Below, one piece after another: positions 20,608 to 31,021 of a stretch of 64,000 nucleotides of DNA. Both the position numbers and the translations under genes were made by a program. Numbering within the stretch: the first letter of the stretch is position 1; the number at the start of each line of letters is the position of its first letter. The stretch is from positions 682,001 to 746,000 of the forward strand of contig CM074767.1 in NCBI GenBank assembly GCA_037355855.1, in the 5' to 3' direction. The notes under the pieces are model-generated. The model did not search any database. It had not been told where the DNA came from and saw only the letters and a list, made by a program, of their open reading frames with translations. The stretch comes from Pseudo-nitzschia pungens. Taxonomy: Eukaryota > Bacillariophyta > Bacillariophyceae > Bacillariales > Bacillariaceae.

Positions 20608-23154
20608 CTACTGCTCCTCGTCTTCCTTCATCATGCGGTCCGTCAGCTTATCCACGAGTTCCCCGCACTCCTCCGGAAAGGTTTCCTTGGCCTGCGCCAA
20701 GAGAGGCTCGGTTTGTTCGCGGGGAAGCTCGGGCATGGAAGCGTCCGAGGCACCATAGTCGGTTAATTCCCAGAGGGCCTTGAGCCCCTCGACCTGCACC
20801 TGCACGGACGTTGGATGGGCAGCAATCGCGTTCAAAATTGCCGTGACACCACTGACACTGGCCACCACCGTTGCCCGGTCCCCGCCACCGCTCTTGACAA
20901 TGGTTGCAATGGCGGCGCAGGCTTCCTTCTGAACACTGGAGTCGCCTACGTGTGCCTGCATTGCGGCTACCACAGACGCAACGGCACCCGAAGCAACCAT
21001 GCTGACCTCTCTTTTTCCGTCCGCGGGTGCTAACAGCTGTAGAGCCGCACATGCTTTTTCTTGGACAATCATTTCGTTGGGGTGCGCCTTCATAGCGTTA
21101 ACCACGGCCGCAGTGGCTGTCAGTGCGGTTCTCAATGTCGCATCCGAGAGGCTATCGGGACCGCTCTTTTCTTCCACCGCCCCCAACAATCGGGCAATGG
21201 CGCAACAACCCAACATCTGCACACCGGCATCTTCTTCGTGAGCCCACATGGCGATTGCCACCTCCCTGCAATCCACATCGTCTTGCTGCACGAGCATGAT
21301 GGCATCGTGGTGCTCGTCTTTGATGATCCCTTCCTCGTCGATCTCGTCTTTCGTGCCACCGGTTGTTGCCATTTGCAAGAGACTCTCGCTGCTCGTGGGA
21401 GCGGCTTCCTTGTATTCGTCCTCCGCCATGTCGATCTTTCCGCCTTCTTCTCCGGGAATATCATCCGGAGCCATGCTCAGAGCACTGCGGAGTGTTTTGT
21501 GCTGTTTTTGCTGCAGGTCGATCTGTCCCAGGGCCTTGGGAAAGGCGTCGTACAAACTCTTGATCCCGCCACCAATCCAGAGTTTTCCGGAAGACACCGC
21601 GAGCGTGAGAGGAAATTTTCCCTCGGCGTTGGTCATGCCGGCCGCCTCCGGAAACTTGTACAGGAGCTCGTCGACGACGTACTTGGTGTAAAACGAGGGA
21701 AAGTGCGTCGTGTCGGTGCGAAGGGTTTTCGTGGCGGTCGGTTTCGGTGGCTTGACCATGGCGGCGTAGTGCAACGGCAGATTTCCCGCGGCATCCACCT
21801 TGGTCAGGTCTTGCGCGTTGGTTTCTACAATATATCGCAACAAGTCCGGTGGGGTTTCCATTTGAACGGCTCGGTGAACGATTCCCCAATCCTGTGATAG
21901 TTGTTTTGACATCTGTTGCTGCAATTTGGTATTGGTGGTCGACGGAGACAACGCGAGAGTGTCCTCGACATGTTGCGACGGTGGCTTCAGCAATGCCTCG
22001 ATAATCTTCCACGTGTTTCCGGCGGCATACTTGTATTTTTCCCGGTGTCGGACAACTTCCGGTCGAGAGTTGTCTCCGGGAAAAAACATTTCGGAAATAT
22101 CGAATTGGCGGGTAAATCGTCGGTACAACAATCCCAACGGCTTGTCTCCATCCGAAACGTTTCCGACTCCCGCCATGTTGTTGTTGTTGGAAGCCGCCTC
22201 GATTTCCTCCTTGCTTTCTCCAACGTCCTCGTCGTGCCAGTAACTCGCCTGGAGCAATACCTTGATGTAATCGACGGTTGGTCCCGATCGATCGAAATCA
22301 TCGGGAAGGGTCTGCAACACCCGGTAGAGAGGACTGCACCCGCCCATGGTGAAGGCCTCCTCGCTGTCTTCGTCAAAGAGAACGTCGCTCTGTTGCCAGT
22401 AGGCATGGGCTGCCTTTAGATTCGAATGAAAGAGATGCTGGACAAAAATTCCACGGGCCCTCCAGTCCTCATCGTCTCGATCGACGTCTTCGTCTAACCG
22501 GGCATTGTTGACGACGGTTCCGTTGACCGTCGCGGTTTTCTTGGCACCGACGGTACCGCGATGGAAGTGATTGGGGGCAATGGCGTAATGCAGGGGTACG
22601 TGTCCCGCGTGATCCTTGGTCACCAGTGCCTCGGGAAAACTTCGCAGCAGGGCATCCATCACGCGGCAGAGTTCCTTGGCGGAAATCTGATTCTGATCCA
22701 CGTCTACCAGCCGACAAGCCAAGTGAAGGGGTGTCTGCAATGTGATGGGATGGATGTACCGAGCGGGTGGATTGTCCTTGTTTTTTTGGATTTGCTCCAG
22801 GGCGGCAGCATAGAGTTTCTGGCGTTCGGTCGTGAGTTCCTCCGCGTTCGAATTCGCGTTTGCGTTCTCGTCCACCGTTGCATCCGTACCCGTACCGCTT
22901 GTGGCAGGCTTGCGGTTCTGGCCCAGGGCTTTTTCGAGCAACAGGAACAAGCGCTCCGGACTGTTGACGTCCATGCTTCTGCTTCCCTTCAGGAGTTCGT
23001 CGACGGGGACGTCGGCGCTCTTCATGCTCATGCTCATGCTCACGCTCTTGCTAAGCTTCACACTGAGCTTGCTGCCGGCCGGCTTCAGATTCCCGTGCTC
23101 ATCGAATTTGTCCGCGACGGCAGCTTCCTGCTCCTTGCTTGCCTTGCAACCCAT
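20608..23154 (-). CDS. Ankyrin-repeat / armadillo-repeat protein with predicted dual acylation (MGCKAS)
   Basis: An 848-aa scaffold-like protein. I start at ATG 23154, giving MGCKASKEQ, a classic N-myristoylation (Gly2, Ser6) plus palmitoylation (Cys3) signal; the frame extends upstream to ATG 23601 but then reads through a CAG/CAA and CAC microsatellite. Ankyrin-like units: TLQTPLHLACRL, HAGHVPLHYAIAP, AAGNLPLHYAAMV and AEGKFPLTLAVSS, with long insertions between. The C-terminal third has about four armadillo-like units of roughly 42 residues with repeated AHPNEMIVQEKACAALQLL-type helices, ending in Glu/Asp-rich sequence. Both repeat types mediate protein-protein contacts. Predicted location is the cytosolic face of a membrane. 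Partner unknown; no enzymatic domain is seen. Confidence 0.82.
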   Translation of the reverse strand: MGCKASKEQEAAVADKFDEHGNLKPAGSKLSVKLSKSVSMSMSMKSADVPVDELLKGSRSMDVNSPERLFLLLEKALGQNRKPATSGTGTDATVDENANANSNAEELTTERQKLYAAALEQIQKNKDNPPARYIHPITLQTPLHLACRLVDVDQNQISAKELCRVMDALLRSFPEALVTKDHAGHVPLHYAIAPNHFHRGTVGAKKTATVNGTVVNNARLDEDVDRDDEDWRARGIFVQHLFHSNLKAAHAYWQQSDVLFDEDSEEAFTMGGCSPLYRVLQTLPDDFDRSGPTVDYIKVLLQASYWHDEDVGESKEEIEAASNNNNMAGVGNVSDGDKPLGLLYRRFTRQFDISEMFFPGDNSRPEVVRHREKYKYAAGNTWKIIEALLKPPSQHVEDTLALSPSTTNTKLQQQMSKQLSQDWGIVHRAVQMETPPDLLRYIVETNAQDLTKVDAAGNLPLHYAAMVKPPKPTATKTLRTDTTHFPSFYTKYVVDELLYKFPEAAGMTNAEGKFPLTLAVSSGKLWIGGGIKSLYDAFPKALGQIDLQQKQHKTLRSALSMAPDDIPGEEGGKIDMAEDEYKEAAPTSSESLLQMATTGGTKDEIDEEGIIKDEHHDAIMLVQQDDVDCREVAIAMWAHEEDAGVQMLGCCAIARLLGAVEEKSGPDSLSDATLRTALTATAAVVNAMKAHPNEMIVQEKACAALQLLAPADGKREVSMVASGAVASVVAAMQAHVGDSSVQKEACAAIATIVKSGGGDRATVVASVSGVTAILNAIAAHPTSVQVQVEGLKALWELTDYGASDASMPELPREQTEPLLAQAKETFPEECGELVDKLTDRMMKEDEEQ

Positions 23155-23245
23155 CCTATCGAAATAATGCTTTGCTTTGGCTTTGCTGTGATGGAGTGTA
23201 TTGTTGGTTTTCGATCTCGATGAAGGGTGATTCTTTGCACCGACT

Positions 23246-23269
23246 TGGTGGTGGTGGTGGTGGTGGAGG

Positions 23270-23304
<35 letters not shown>

Positions 23305-23349
23305 TTGCTGTTGCTGTTGCTGTTGTTGTTGTTGTTGTTGTTGTTGTTG
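23246..23349. repeat. GGT and GCTGTT/GTT triplet microsatellite
   Basis: GGT repeats followed by GTT/GCT triplets on the plus strand. On the minus strand this reads (CAA/CAG)n then (CAC)n, upstream of the ankyrin/armadillo gene. If translated it would be a run of about 29 Gln followed by His. I consider it 5' UTR because the acylation signal lies downstream. Confidence 0.85.
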
Positions 23350-23942
23350 GCAATTACTACTACTACCGTACCTGTTCGGGCAAGTGCAATCGCTTTGGAA
23401 GGACGAAGAATCAATCGGCCAACCGTCCGAACGAGCGATTTTTGAAAACCGATTATTCTTGTAGAGGAGATGCGGTATTTGGAGAATGGGATGTGTCGTG
23501 ATCGGACAACGGGTACTCGTAGGTTGTACCGTCATTCGTTCGTTTTTCGGTTGTCGTTCTCTTAGTTTTTCGCGATGCGGACGAAGCCAATGATGGAACA
23601 TTGTGTTACCGAAGAGCTCTGCCGGCGCGGTCGGGATAGTAACGGAAAGAAGGTGGAAATGTAGTGAGAAAACACCTTATGCATTGATGGTACACGTGCA
23701 CCCGTACAAGCCAAAAAACAATCGGAGACGATCCTTAATGAACTCGAATGAGTCGCATCGAGTCGAGTCAGTCGAGTCGAGTCGAGTCGACTCGACTCGA
23801 AGGCGTCAAAACCTTTTTTGATGAGAAAGAGACACGAAGATAATTGTGATTTTTATGTCATACAGTCACGTCTACTAGTAAGGTTTACCGTTAGTAGATC
23901 GTGTCAGCAGTGAAGAACGAATGAATCAATCAATCATCCGAA

Positions 23943-24086
23943 TCAATCCAACACAAAGAAGGAAACCCCTTTGACACTATCTTCTTGGTCTTTAGCGTTG
24001 TAAACTGTTAGCGTAACAAGCTCGGGATTGGAGCTGTCAAAGGCTCTCTTGTAAGGGATTGGAGGATCTCTGTAAAGTCCTGCCAT
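23943..24086 (-). CDS. Possible small protein, 47 aa, unrecognised
   Basis: ATG 24086 opens a 47-codon frame starting MAGLYRDPPIPYKRAFD with a normal-looking composition, unlike the surrounding GATCGATC low-complexity DNA. There is no family match I know. It could be a terminal exon or chance. Confidence 0.2.
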   Translation of the reverse strand: MAGLYRDPPIPYKRAFDSSNPELVTLTVYNAKDQEDSVKGVSFFVLD

Positions 24087-24999
24087 GGTTGCTTCGTAGC
24101 GTTCGATCGTATCGATCGATCGGAGATTTGAATTGCTTGCGGAGCGTTCGATCGATTCGACGTTCGGTCGATCGTATCGCAACTGCGGTTGTTTCGTTCG
24201 TTCGATCGATTCGTAGATTTCGATCGGCGTTTGTAGTTCTTGTTTCGATCGGTTCTTTCGGAGGTTCCGATTGTAGGATTCTGCTTGTCGTCAGGGTATC
24301 GATGTATCCCTGTTGTTGTTTAGGATAAAGGTTGTTTTGGATTCAGTACCGAGTTCTTGTCTTTGTCTTCTACGTTCAAGCGGACAGTAATTACTTTGTA
24401 ACACTCTAGGGTAGAATTAGATTAGAAATCTGCTTTGGCAATACCCTCTGGTAGTTCTAGGCTTTTCCTCCTTCATCGTTGTTTTCGGAATTTGGATTGA
24501 CAGCTCTTTATCCACAAATTTATGACTCTGAAAATTATTCAACTTCACATATTGATTTACCCTTGGGTCCAACACCGTCGCCTGATGGATCTTAAGTTTC
24601 CGTTCGATTTCGGCAGTAGTAGTAGCAGTATACTAGGTTTGTTGGCATCAGTCGTCGTCTCCTTTTGAGGATGTGTCGAATCACCCCCCACCGATTCTTG
24701 GCAACAACAATCTTGTTAAGCTACTACTCATGCTAGTAGTAGTACTTTGACCAACAACAGCTTGTGAACAAAGAAAAGAACAATACGTAGTAGGTAGCAA
24801 TATGATGATCAATTTGGAGGAGCACCTATTGAATGCGTTCGCACTTGCAAGAACAAAACCTACTAGTAGCACCGCCTACAACACGGAAAAAGTCGGAAAG
24901 AATCACCCTCTAACTACCTCGTATTAGCTGCTAGAAAGTAGTGCTTCTTAGGTGTTGCGCATCAAAAATTTCAAAAAAAAGATCACGACCGCTCTGCCA

Positions 25000-25860
25000 T
25001 CATTCCGGTAGAAATAAATGAACAAAAAGCTGACTTCCTCGCGTCTTATATCCCCGGCGATGAAACGTGATTATCGCAGAGCGGTCCTCGTTCCGATGGC
25101 CGGAGCCAGCATAGCACAAACTGGCTTCGCATTGGTCTCTGAGTCCGACGAGGTTTGCCAACAACTGGGGGGTCCACGTCAGGGCCGAATAGATCTTTGC
25201 AATCGCGGTGCTATCGCCGCCACTGTTCTCGATCGCAAACACCACATCGGCTGTTTCTTTCCGGAGCCGACGCTTTCGTTCCTTGGGCTTCCGGCTCGTA
25301 GGATTCCAATCCTCGCAAGCAGATCGACTCTTCGTCGTCGTCGTCGTCGTCGTCGTCGTCATCATCACCGCAACAATCTCGATGCATCGACTTTTGGATG
25401 CGATCGATGCAAGCCGTGCGGATCTCGTCGATCTCGTGCGATTGATACCAGCACGCTTTCGTTTCTCGGGGCGTATAGTTGCGGAGGTGCAGCGTTGGAT
25501 GGATGGCTACGGTGCGACAAAATCGAACCGAGAGGGATGCGCATCCCCGATCCGCTACCGCGAATCCGTCCTCCGATGCGGATCGATCGTGTTTATCGTC
25601 TTCGACTCTTGCCCGGACGGCGCGTCCCGTCGCCACCGGCCGTTCGTTGCTCGGACGCTTGTCGCACAGCGGTAAACTTACCGAAACTCCGCTCGCGGAA
25701 ACCGCCGTTGACGAACCAACAACTCGCAGGGGAGAGGGCGTTTCTCGCATTATCCGAAGCCCCTCGTCGGAACAACACGAATAGTTACTAGTACTAGCAA
25801 AATCAGAAATAATGCGCACGGAAGCACCCTCCGAACGTGCAATCTTACAGTGCTGCATTC
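25000..25860. other. GC-richer stretch with overlapping open frames, unassigned
   Basis: Frames of 257 aa and 155 aa (+) and 215 aa (-) overlap. None shows a recognised motif, and a GTC/GAC triplet run at about 25331-25362 gives poly-Val, poly-Arg or poly-Asp depending on frame. It might be an eroded gene or a chance product of higher GC. I cannot choose a strand. Confidence 0.3.
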
Positions 25861-26349
25861 TTCGTTGCGGTCATCGGTACCCTGCTCCAACACGAAGCAC
25901 ACATAGGTTTCATATTTATCCTAAAAGCGCAAACGAAAGTCAAGAACGAACTCGCGTCGGATGTGTTCGATCGTGACGTGAAGACGCCAACTGGCTTGCG
26001 GGCTGTTGGTGTTTCATTTTACAGATTACGAAGTAAGTTACGAAGTAACTTCTCGAAGTATGTGAAAGTGAAGTTCCAATGGTTCACCGTAGGCGTACCA
26101 TGTCGACCGAGTTTTTTTTCGGGGCGCAAAAACTTTGTGTCATAATGTAAACATCTGTAAGGTTACCGACGGGATCTCATAGATTGGACACTTTCACAGA
26201 ACGACCAGCCACACGGGTCTGGACACTTTCACAGAACCGCACACAGACACTGGAATACTATCGTAGAAGAAATAATAATATCGACACAGCGTAACATCAT
26301 CGGCTTCTAAGAAACAATTACGTAGTACTATATACGAAGTATCCGTGTA

Positions 26350-26392
26350 CTACCTCTGGTCCGAAATAATTGAACTCTGACCGATATGTGTG
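26350..26392. mobile_element. Diverged terminus of the mariner-like MITE family
   Basis: CTACCTCTGGTCC followed by GAAATA, preceded by TA, matches the termini of the element at 13413-13514. TATGTGTGCG also occurs at the corresponding internal distance. I find no matching opposite end nearby, so this is a truncated or eroded copy. Confidence 0.5.
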
Positions 26393-27014
26393 CGGTCCTA
26401 ATAACTGAACGTTTACCGCACAACTAAGTAGAAAATGTACCACGAAAATAAAAATTCAATAACCAGAAGACTGAACGTCAGAGGGGTTCGTGGATTCGGT
26501 AAGATCTTAGGACTTTCCACATCCTGACATGCTACGATTTGGGGTACGGTAGAATTAAGTTACCCGTACGTAACTGTTGTCTGAGTTGTTTCACGATCAT
26601 TTTTCCTGTTCCAGGGATGAGATTATTAAGAAGGTAAGTTACTATATTCACAAATTATGGGTAACCTTACTATTATTTATGGCCTAAGTTTCCGATATTA
26701 CAATGAAGAAGTAAACCTTATGACAATACAGTAATTATTTTAGAATTATACCCAGCATACACGTAGCAAAAAACAGTAGGATGCTCATTGAATGCTTCTT
26801 GATGAAACAGAAGAATGGTCGCTCTTCTATAATTATTAAAAATATAGAAGAGCCGTTATTGCCCTAAGATTTTTTTTAGAGTAGTCGCGCTCACAGCACA
26901 ATGCGCATGAAAATGGAAATTTTCCAGAAAAGTTTTTTTTTTTCCATGATGTTCCTGTTATGAATTTGGTAGTACCGTAGGCTCCACTGCCTCTACGTGT
27001 ACAGTGTACGTGAT

Positions 27015-27205
27015 TGGGACTGAACTGCTCGCATTACTGATGCTGCCATCAAGCATTCAGAGAGCAGTTTTGCTTTTGTATGCTGACCACTCGCATTACT
27101 GATACTACGTATCTCAGGAAGGGTTTTGCTTGTGTCAGCTGACCACTAGCATCACTGATGCTTTACAGCAGCATTCAAGGGACAGTTTTGCTTGTGCCTT
27201 TCCCT
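27015..27205. repeat. Degenerate tandem repeat, about three units
   Basis: Units share GCATTACTGAT / GCATCACTGATGCT and end in GCAGTTTTGCTT or GGTTTTGCTTGTG. Spacing is irregular and divergence is high. Confidence 0.5.
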
Positions 27206-28016
27206 TTCACGTTCTTGTTACTCCGTCTCCTGTACGCTTTGCAACAGCAGTGTCTGTTGTGCTCTGGACTGATTCGTTTTTTCCTGTTTCTTACCAAGGT
27301 TTGTTTGCAAAATAGTCGTCTTTACAACCTGGGGCCTAAATCCCCCATGGTTGAGGTGACACATCGTTCTACAACTTGGGGTCCTGACTCTTTGATTGAG
27401 GTGACGATAAAGTCTGGTTACAGACTGAGTAGCTTTTAACCACCTTCGATGGATTTTCCTACTTAAATAAGTATATTATTATTATTGGTAAGTTACGGTA
27501 CTCATATACGTGGAACCGGGGAACATCCGTGTGTTTTGAGAATGCATGAGACACTGAAACATGGAAAAAAGATTTGAATCAGAAATCTTTGATTGAAACC
27601 TAAACACTGCTTCTGGACCTCTTCCCCTCTTGTCAACATCAGCAGCAGCAGGGCTCTAGAGTCAATTCCTACAAGAACAAGAACATCGATCAGAAGGAAA
27701 AGAGGAATGGTCCTGTTACTAACAGCTATTGTATCTCCATCAAAGACCGTCACTATGGATTAAAGAATTCAACCAATACTGGCAGTTTCTGTGCGCAGAC
27801 TGAGAAACGGCAGAATAACAGAGTCGACAGGACATGACTTTGCGGTCATATTCGAAATGAAACTAATTCTTGGATCCATTGTGACCAGAAGTTTGGTCCT
27901 CGTTTACAACCACTGAAGCTAACTGTTCACTCTGTTTAGGGACAACGGGAACAACAATCGTATGCAATGTATGTTGATATCTGTAACGTGGTGTTCACTA
28001 ATTCTAAAGGTTTGTT

Positions 28017-29110
28017 GAATGAGTGATTCCCGAAATACTAATAACATATTTTGAAGTGACATAAAACATGTTAATTTGGATTCCCAAAAACATAGCGAGA
28101 TAAATCAAATGCCCTTCCACATAAAAAGCTGTAGTGCCGTCTGTCCGACTACGACTTGACATAAACATAAATCGGAATCGTGTGCCAAAAAAGAATCTTT
28201 AGATGCGTGGGTTGGGAGTAGAGAGAGAGTTTTTATTTTCTAAACTAAGATTCCAAATTCCAAAATAGGCCTTGTCCATTGAAACTAATCTAGGCTTGTC
28301 CGTTGGGCGCGAATTTTTCTATGTATTGTATCGAGCGATTCCCAAAACTAATATGTACATGGAATATTACATTATTCGTGACGTGGCACACATATTATTA
28401 TCTGCCTGTAACATACTTTTATGAAATTCTTAACCGATTTTTTCATATTCTGGAGGAGACATATTTGCCTCCTCCAGAATATGCAACCAAAATCAAATTT
28501 CAAGGGAATCACGCGAAAAATTGGCGATAGAAGTGCGGGTAGGGAATAAAGAGAGCATTTTTTGTTTTTCGAAACAAGATTCCGAATTCAAAATAGGCCT
28601 TCTACACGCCTGTCTGTCATCCATTTTTAATGCATGTCCGTTGGGTGCGCCAAAAAGAATGAAGGCATATAATCTAGGATATTATATGAACGCATATAGT
28701 TTCGGGAATCACTCATTGAGTGATTCCCGAAATGTCATATCGAGATAATACATATAACCATTCCCGAAATTAATTAATGCATAGAAAAATTGCGCGCCCA
28801 ACAGACAAGCCTAGATAAGTTCCAACAGACGAGGCCTATTTTGGAATTTGGAATCTTGTCGAAAGAAACCAAAATTATCTATTATCTGCCGCGCGATTCC
28901 GATTTATGTTTATGTCAAGTCGTAGTCGGACAGACGGCACTACCACTTTTTATGTGAAAAGACATTTAATATATCTCCTTATGTTTTCGGGAATCCAAAG
29001 TGACATTTTTTATGTGGGTCAAAATAATGTGTTATGTATTTCGGGAATCACTCATTATCGGGAATCCAAATATGTGTTCACATAAACTATGATTTCGGGA
29101 ATCACTCAAT
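28017..29110. mobile_element. Foldback-type palindromic element, about 1.1 kb
   Basis: The ends are inverted copies of TGAGTGATTCCCGAAAT. A perfect 50-bp inverted repeat pairs 28131-28180 with 28894-28943. Adjoining blocks (about 28245-28320 and 28781-28855) are also inverted and nearly identical. A third, direct copy of that block lies at 28550-28660. In the middle, 28700-28715 and 28717-28732 form a perfect 16-bp palindrome made of the same terminal sequence, so two or more elements are probably nested or joined head to head. No transposase frame is present. Confidence 0.8.
28444..28483. repeat. Perfect 15-bp hairpin inside the foldback element
   Basis: CATATTCTGGAGGAG at 28444-28458 pairs with CTCCTCCAGAATATG at 28469-28483 around a 10-nt loop. 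Confidence 0.85.
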
Positions 29111-30055
29111 AATTACCGTACATCCAACATAGAAAAGACGTAAGATACCGGTAGTATTATTATTAGTTTTTGTACCCCGTACTTCTCATAATGCCCAGGC
29201 TCGGTAACCACCAAAAGCGAAAAAATACAGGTCCGTGTATCGCTACTAGTGTCAAAACTTGTTTCTTCGGTATGAATGGCACGTTTGCAAGTTGTATCAC
29301 TTAGAGCACAAACCGACAAATCATCGGACGATAACTTAATCCTACATAATCGTACTCGTACCGATAATTGTACAAGTACTCTCCGTACGAAAAGTTCCGT
29401 TTCATTCCCGCCGCTCACCGTTAAACAGATAAAAATATCCCGTGAAATTATTGTCAACAGAGAGTGAACATTATCTGTGTTCAAGGATTTAAGTAACTTA
29501 CACAAAGAATTCATAGGAAGCAATATTGTTTAGTCGTCAAAGTCGTTCTTTTGACATCATTCGTGGACCCTGTAATCACAGATTCGAAAGAACGAAAATA
29601 TGCCTCATTTTGTGAGCTTATGGATGAAGAGAAGAATATTGAATACATGCGTGGCATTTTGATCGTAGGTATGTATTTAACGGAAAATCGGATATTAATT
29701 AATTCTTTTGTCATCATTTCGCGGTACCAGGAATATCTTACCAATATCGTCGACAAAAATAAATGAATTTCGTTCTTCTGTGGTAAATTACACGTAACTT
29801 ACGTAGGTAGCGCATTTATTCGCACTTTCTTTTTTAAAACAATTCGAACGATTAACAACTTACTTGTATGAAAAGTAATTACGCTACTGAACAGAAACTG
29901 TAGTAACCTTACTCGTAGAAGAAATCGCGCGTTCAATACTTCATTCGCCTTCGCTCCTTTTCAATCTCCCTTTTGAACCTGTACGGTCCATCTACCACCT
30001 GAAAACAAACTATTCTTTCTCAATTGCAAAAGCAACCATTCGAAGAATACGGTAC
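29111..30055. other. AT-rich intergenic: no gene seen
   Basis: Short open frames only. It lies directly upstream of the TPR-like gene and contains a few TAAGTTACTTACG-like words near 29785-29910. Confidence 0.45.
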
Positions 30056-31021
30056 ATGAAAAAAAACACTATGACACCACCCTTACCTTTAAGTCAATAC
30101 TATCTCCATGCGAAGAAATTGAACAACAGTGCCGCCTTATGCATAGAAATCAGACAATACTCTAGAGCCATCGCGTCTCTGACGACGGCTCTCCAACTTT
30201 CGAAAGCACACAGTAATGCGAACTTGTCAGACTACTGCACTTGCTGCCACTGCAGTTTGAGTGGTTGTATTGCCTTTTCCGAGAACAACCCTCCGGTGTC
30301 TCGGGCCGTGATGACTCCCAGCTGCAGAGTCATAGGAAATGGATGCATCTACCAGAGGCCAATACGAATCCCCCACAAACCAATTTACGAAGATCACAAC
30401 ATGGGGAGCACACTATTTCTCATCATCACCTTCAACCTAGCTCTAGCACACCATCTGAGTGCGGTAACTCTCCAAAGTAGCAAACGAATCAGCAATAGTG
30501 CAGCTTCCATATCAGGTGTCGCTCGAGCCATCACTACTCCTACCGATCGGATCCAACAGAGGGTACATAAGGCACTTCAACTATACGAGCTCTCACACAA
30601 TTGGCATTCGAGGCTCCGGAGTTCCGGATTCCACAATTCAAGACCGATATCGTCAACAGCAACGTCAACTTCTAATTCGAGCTTTGGGAGCATCCGATTT
30701 GCCATGATAATCTCCAACAACTTGGGTCACACGCACCTCTTGATGAGTAACTATACACAACACAGGCAGCATCTGGAGGACTTGTTGTCTGCTGTCATGC
30801 TTACGATTGAGTACAAAATGAGATCCGCTAACAACGACGGAAACAATCTTGGCAATGCCTCTGCGGACAACGCAGCTGCAACTCTGCCGTTGCAATCCAC
30901 ATCACCCGCATCCGAACGACAGTCAGAACACGGTGAAGACCTGTGGAAGACTGACCTGGATGGTTTCTTGATGAGCGCGTCACCGCTTTTCTTGCAGGAG
31001 CATTGTGCAGAAGCAGCGTGA
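30056..31021 (+). CDS. Diatom TPR-like protein of unknown function
   Basis: 321 aa, single exon, ATG 30056 (a second ATG is five codons later). The N-terminus LNNSAALCIEIRQYSRAIASL resembles a tetratricopeptide helix pair (N-x-A...Y-x-x-A-I). The middle contains FNLALAHHLSAVTLQ and a helix with VHKALQLYELS, followed by FAMIISNNLGHTHLLM, all with the alternating A/L/Y spacing of TPR helices. This arrangement (TPR pair, a variable Cys/Ser segment, FNLALAHHL, then a NNLGHTH-like block and an acidic tail) matches a family I associate with diatoms and which has no known function. Role probably protein binding. No signal peptide or TM seen. Confidence 0.7.
   Translation: MKKNTMTPPLPLSQYYLHAKKLNNSAALCIEIRQYSRAIASLTTALQLSKAHSNANLSDYCTCCHCSLSGCIAFSENNPPVSRAVMTPSCRVIGNGCIYQRPIRIPHKPIYEDHNMGSTLFLIITFNLALAHHLSAVTLQSSKRISNSAASISGVARAITTPTDRIQQRVHKALQLYELSHNWHSRLRSSGFHNSRPISSTATSTSNSSFGSIRFAMIISNNLGHTHLLMSNYTQHRQHLEDLLSAVMLTIEYKMRSANNDGNNLGNASADNAAATLPLQSTSPASERQSEHGEDLWKTDLDGFLMSASPLFLQEHCAEAA

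Larger units (their letters stand above)
23155..25000. other. Intergenic: simple repeats
   Basis: Apart from the triplet microsatellite and the possible 47-aa frame, it holds TCGAG repeats (about 23760-23800), CGATCGATTCG-type repeats (about 24095-24260) and TAGTAGTA words (about 24615-24640, 24730-24750). No confident gene. Confidence 0.45.
25861..28016. other. AT-rich intergenic; degenerate tandem repeats, no gene seen
   Basis: Holds two copies of GGACACTTTCACAGAAC (about 26186 and 26221) and the mariner-like terminus at 26350. About 27015-27205 has roughly three degenerate copies of a 65-75 bp unit containing GACCACTMGCATYACTGAT and CAGTTTTGCTT. Two degenerate copies of a TTGGGGTCCT...GAGGTGAC unit follow at about 27325-27405. 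No protein is recognised. Confidence 0.5.

Noticed and set aside
27130..27439. Hydrophobic frames of 61 and 93 codons
   Set aside because: They lie in a degenerate tandem repeat and show no conserved motif or start context.
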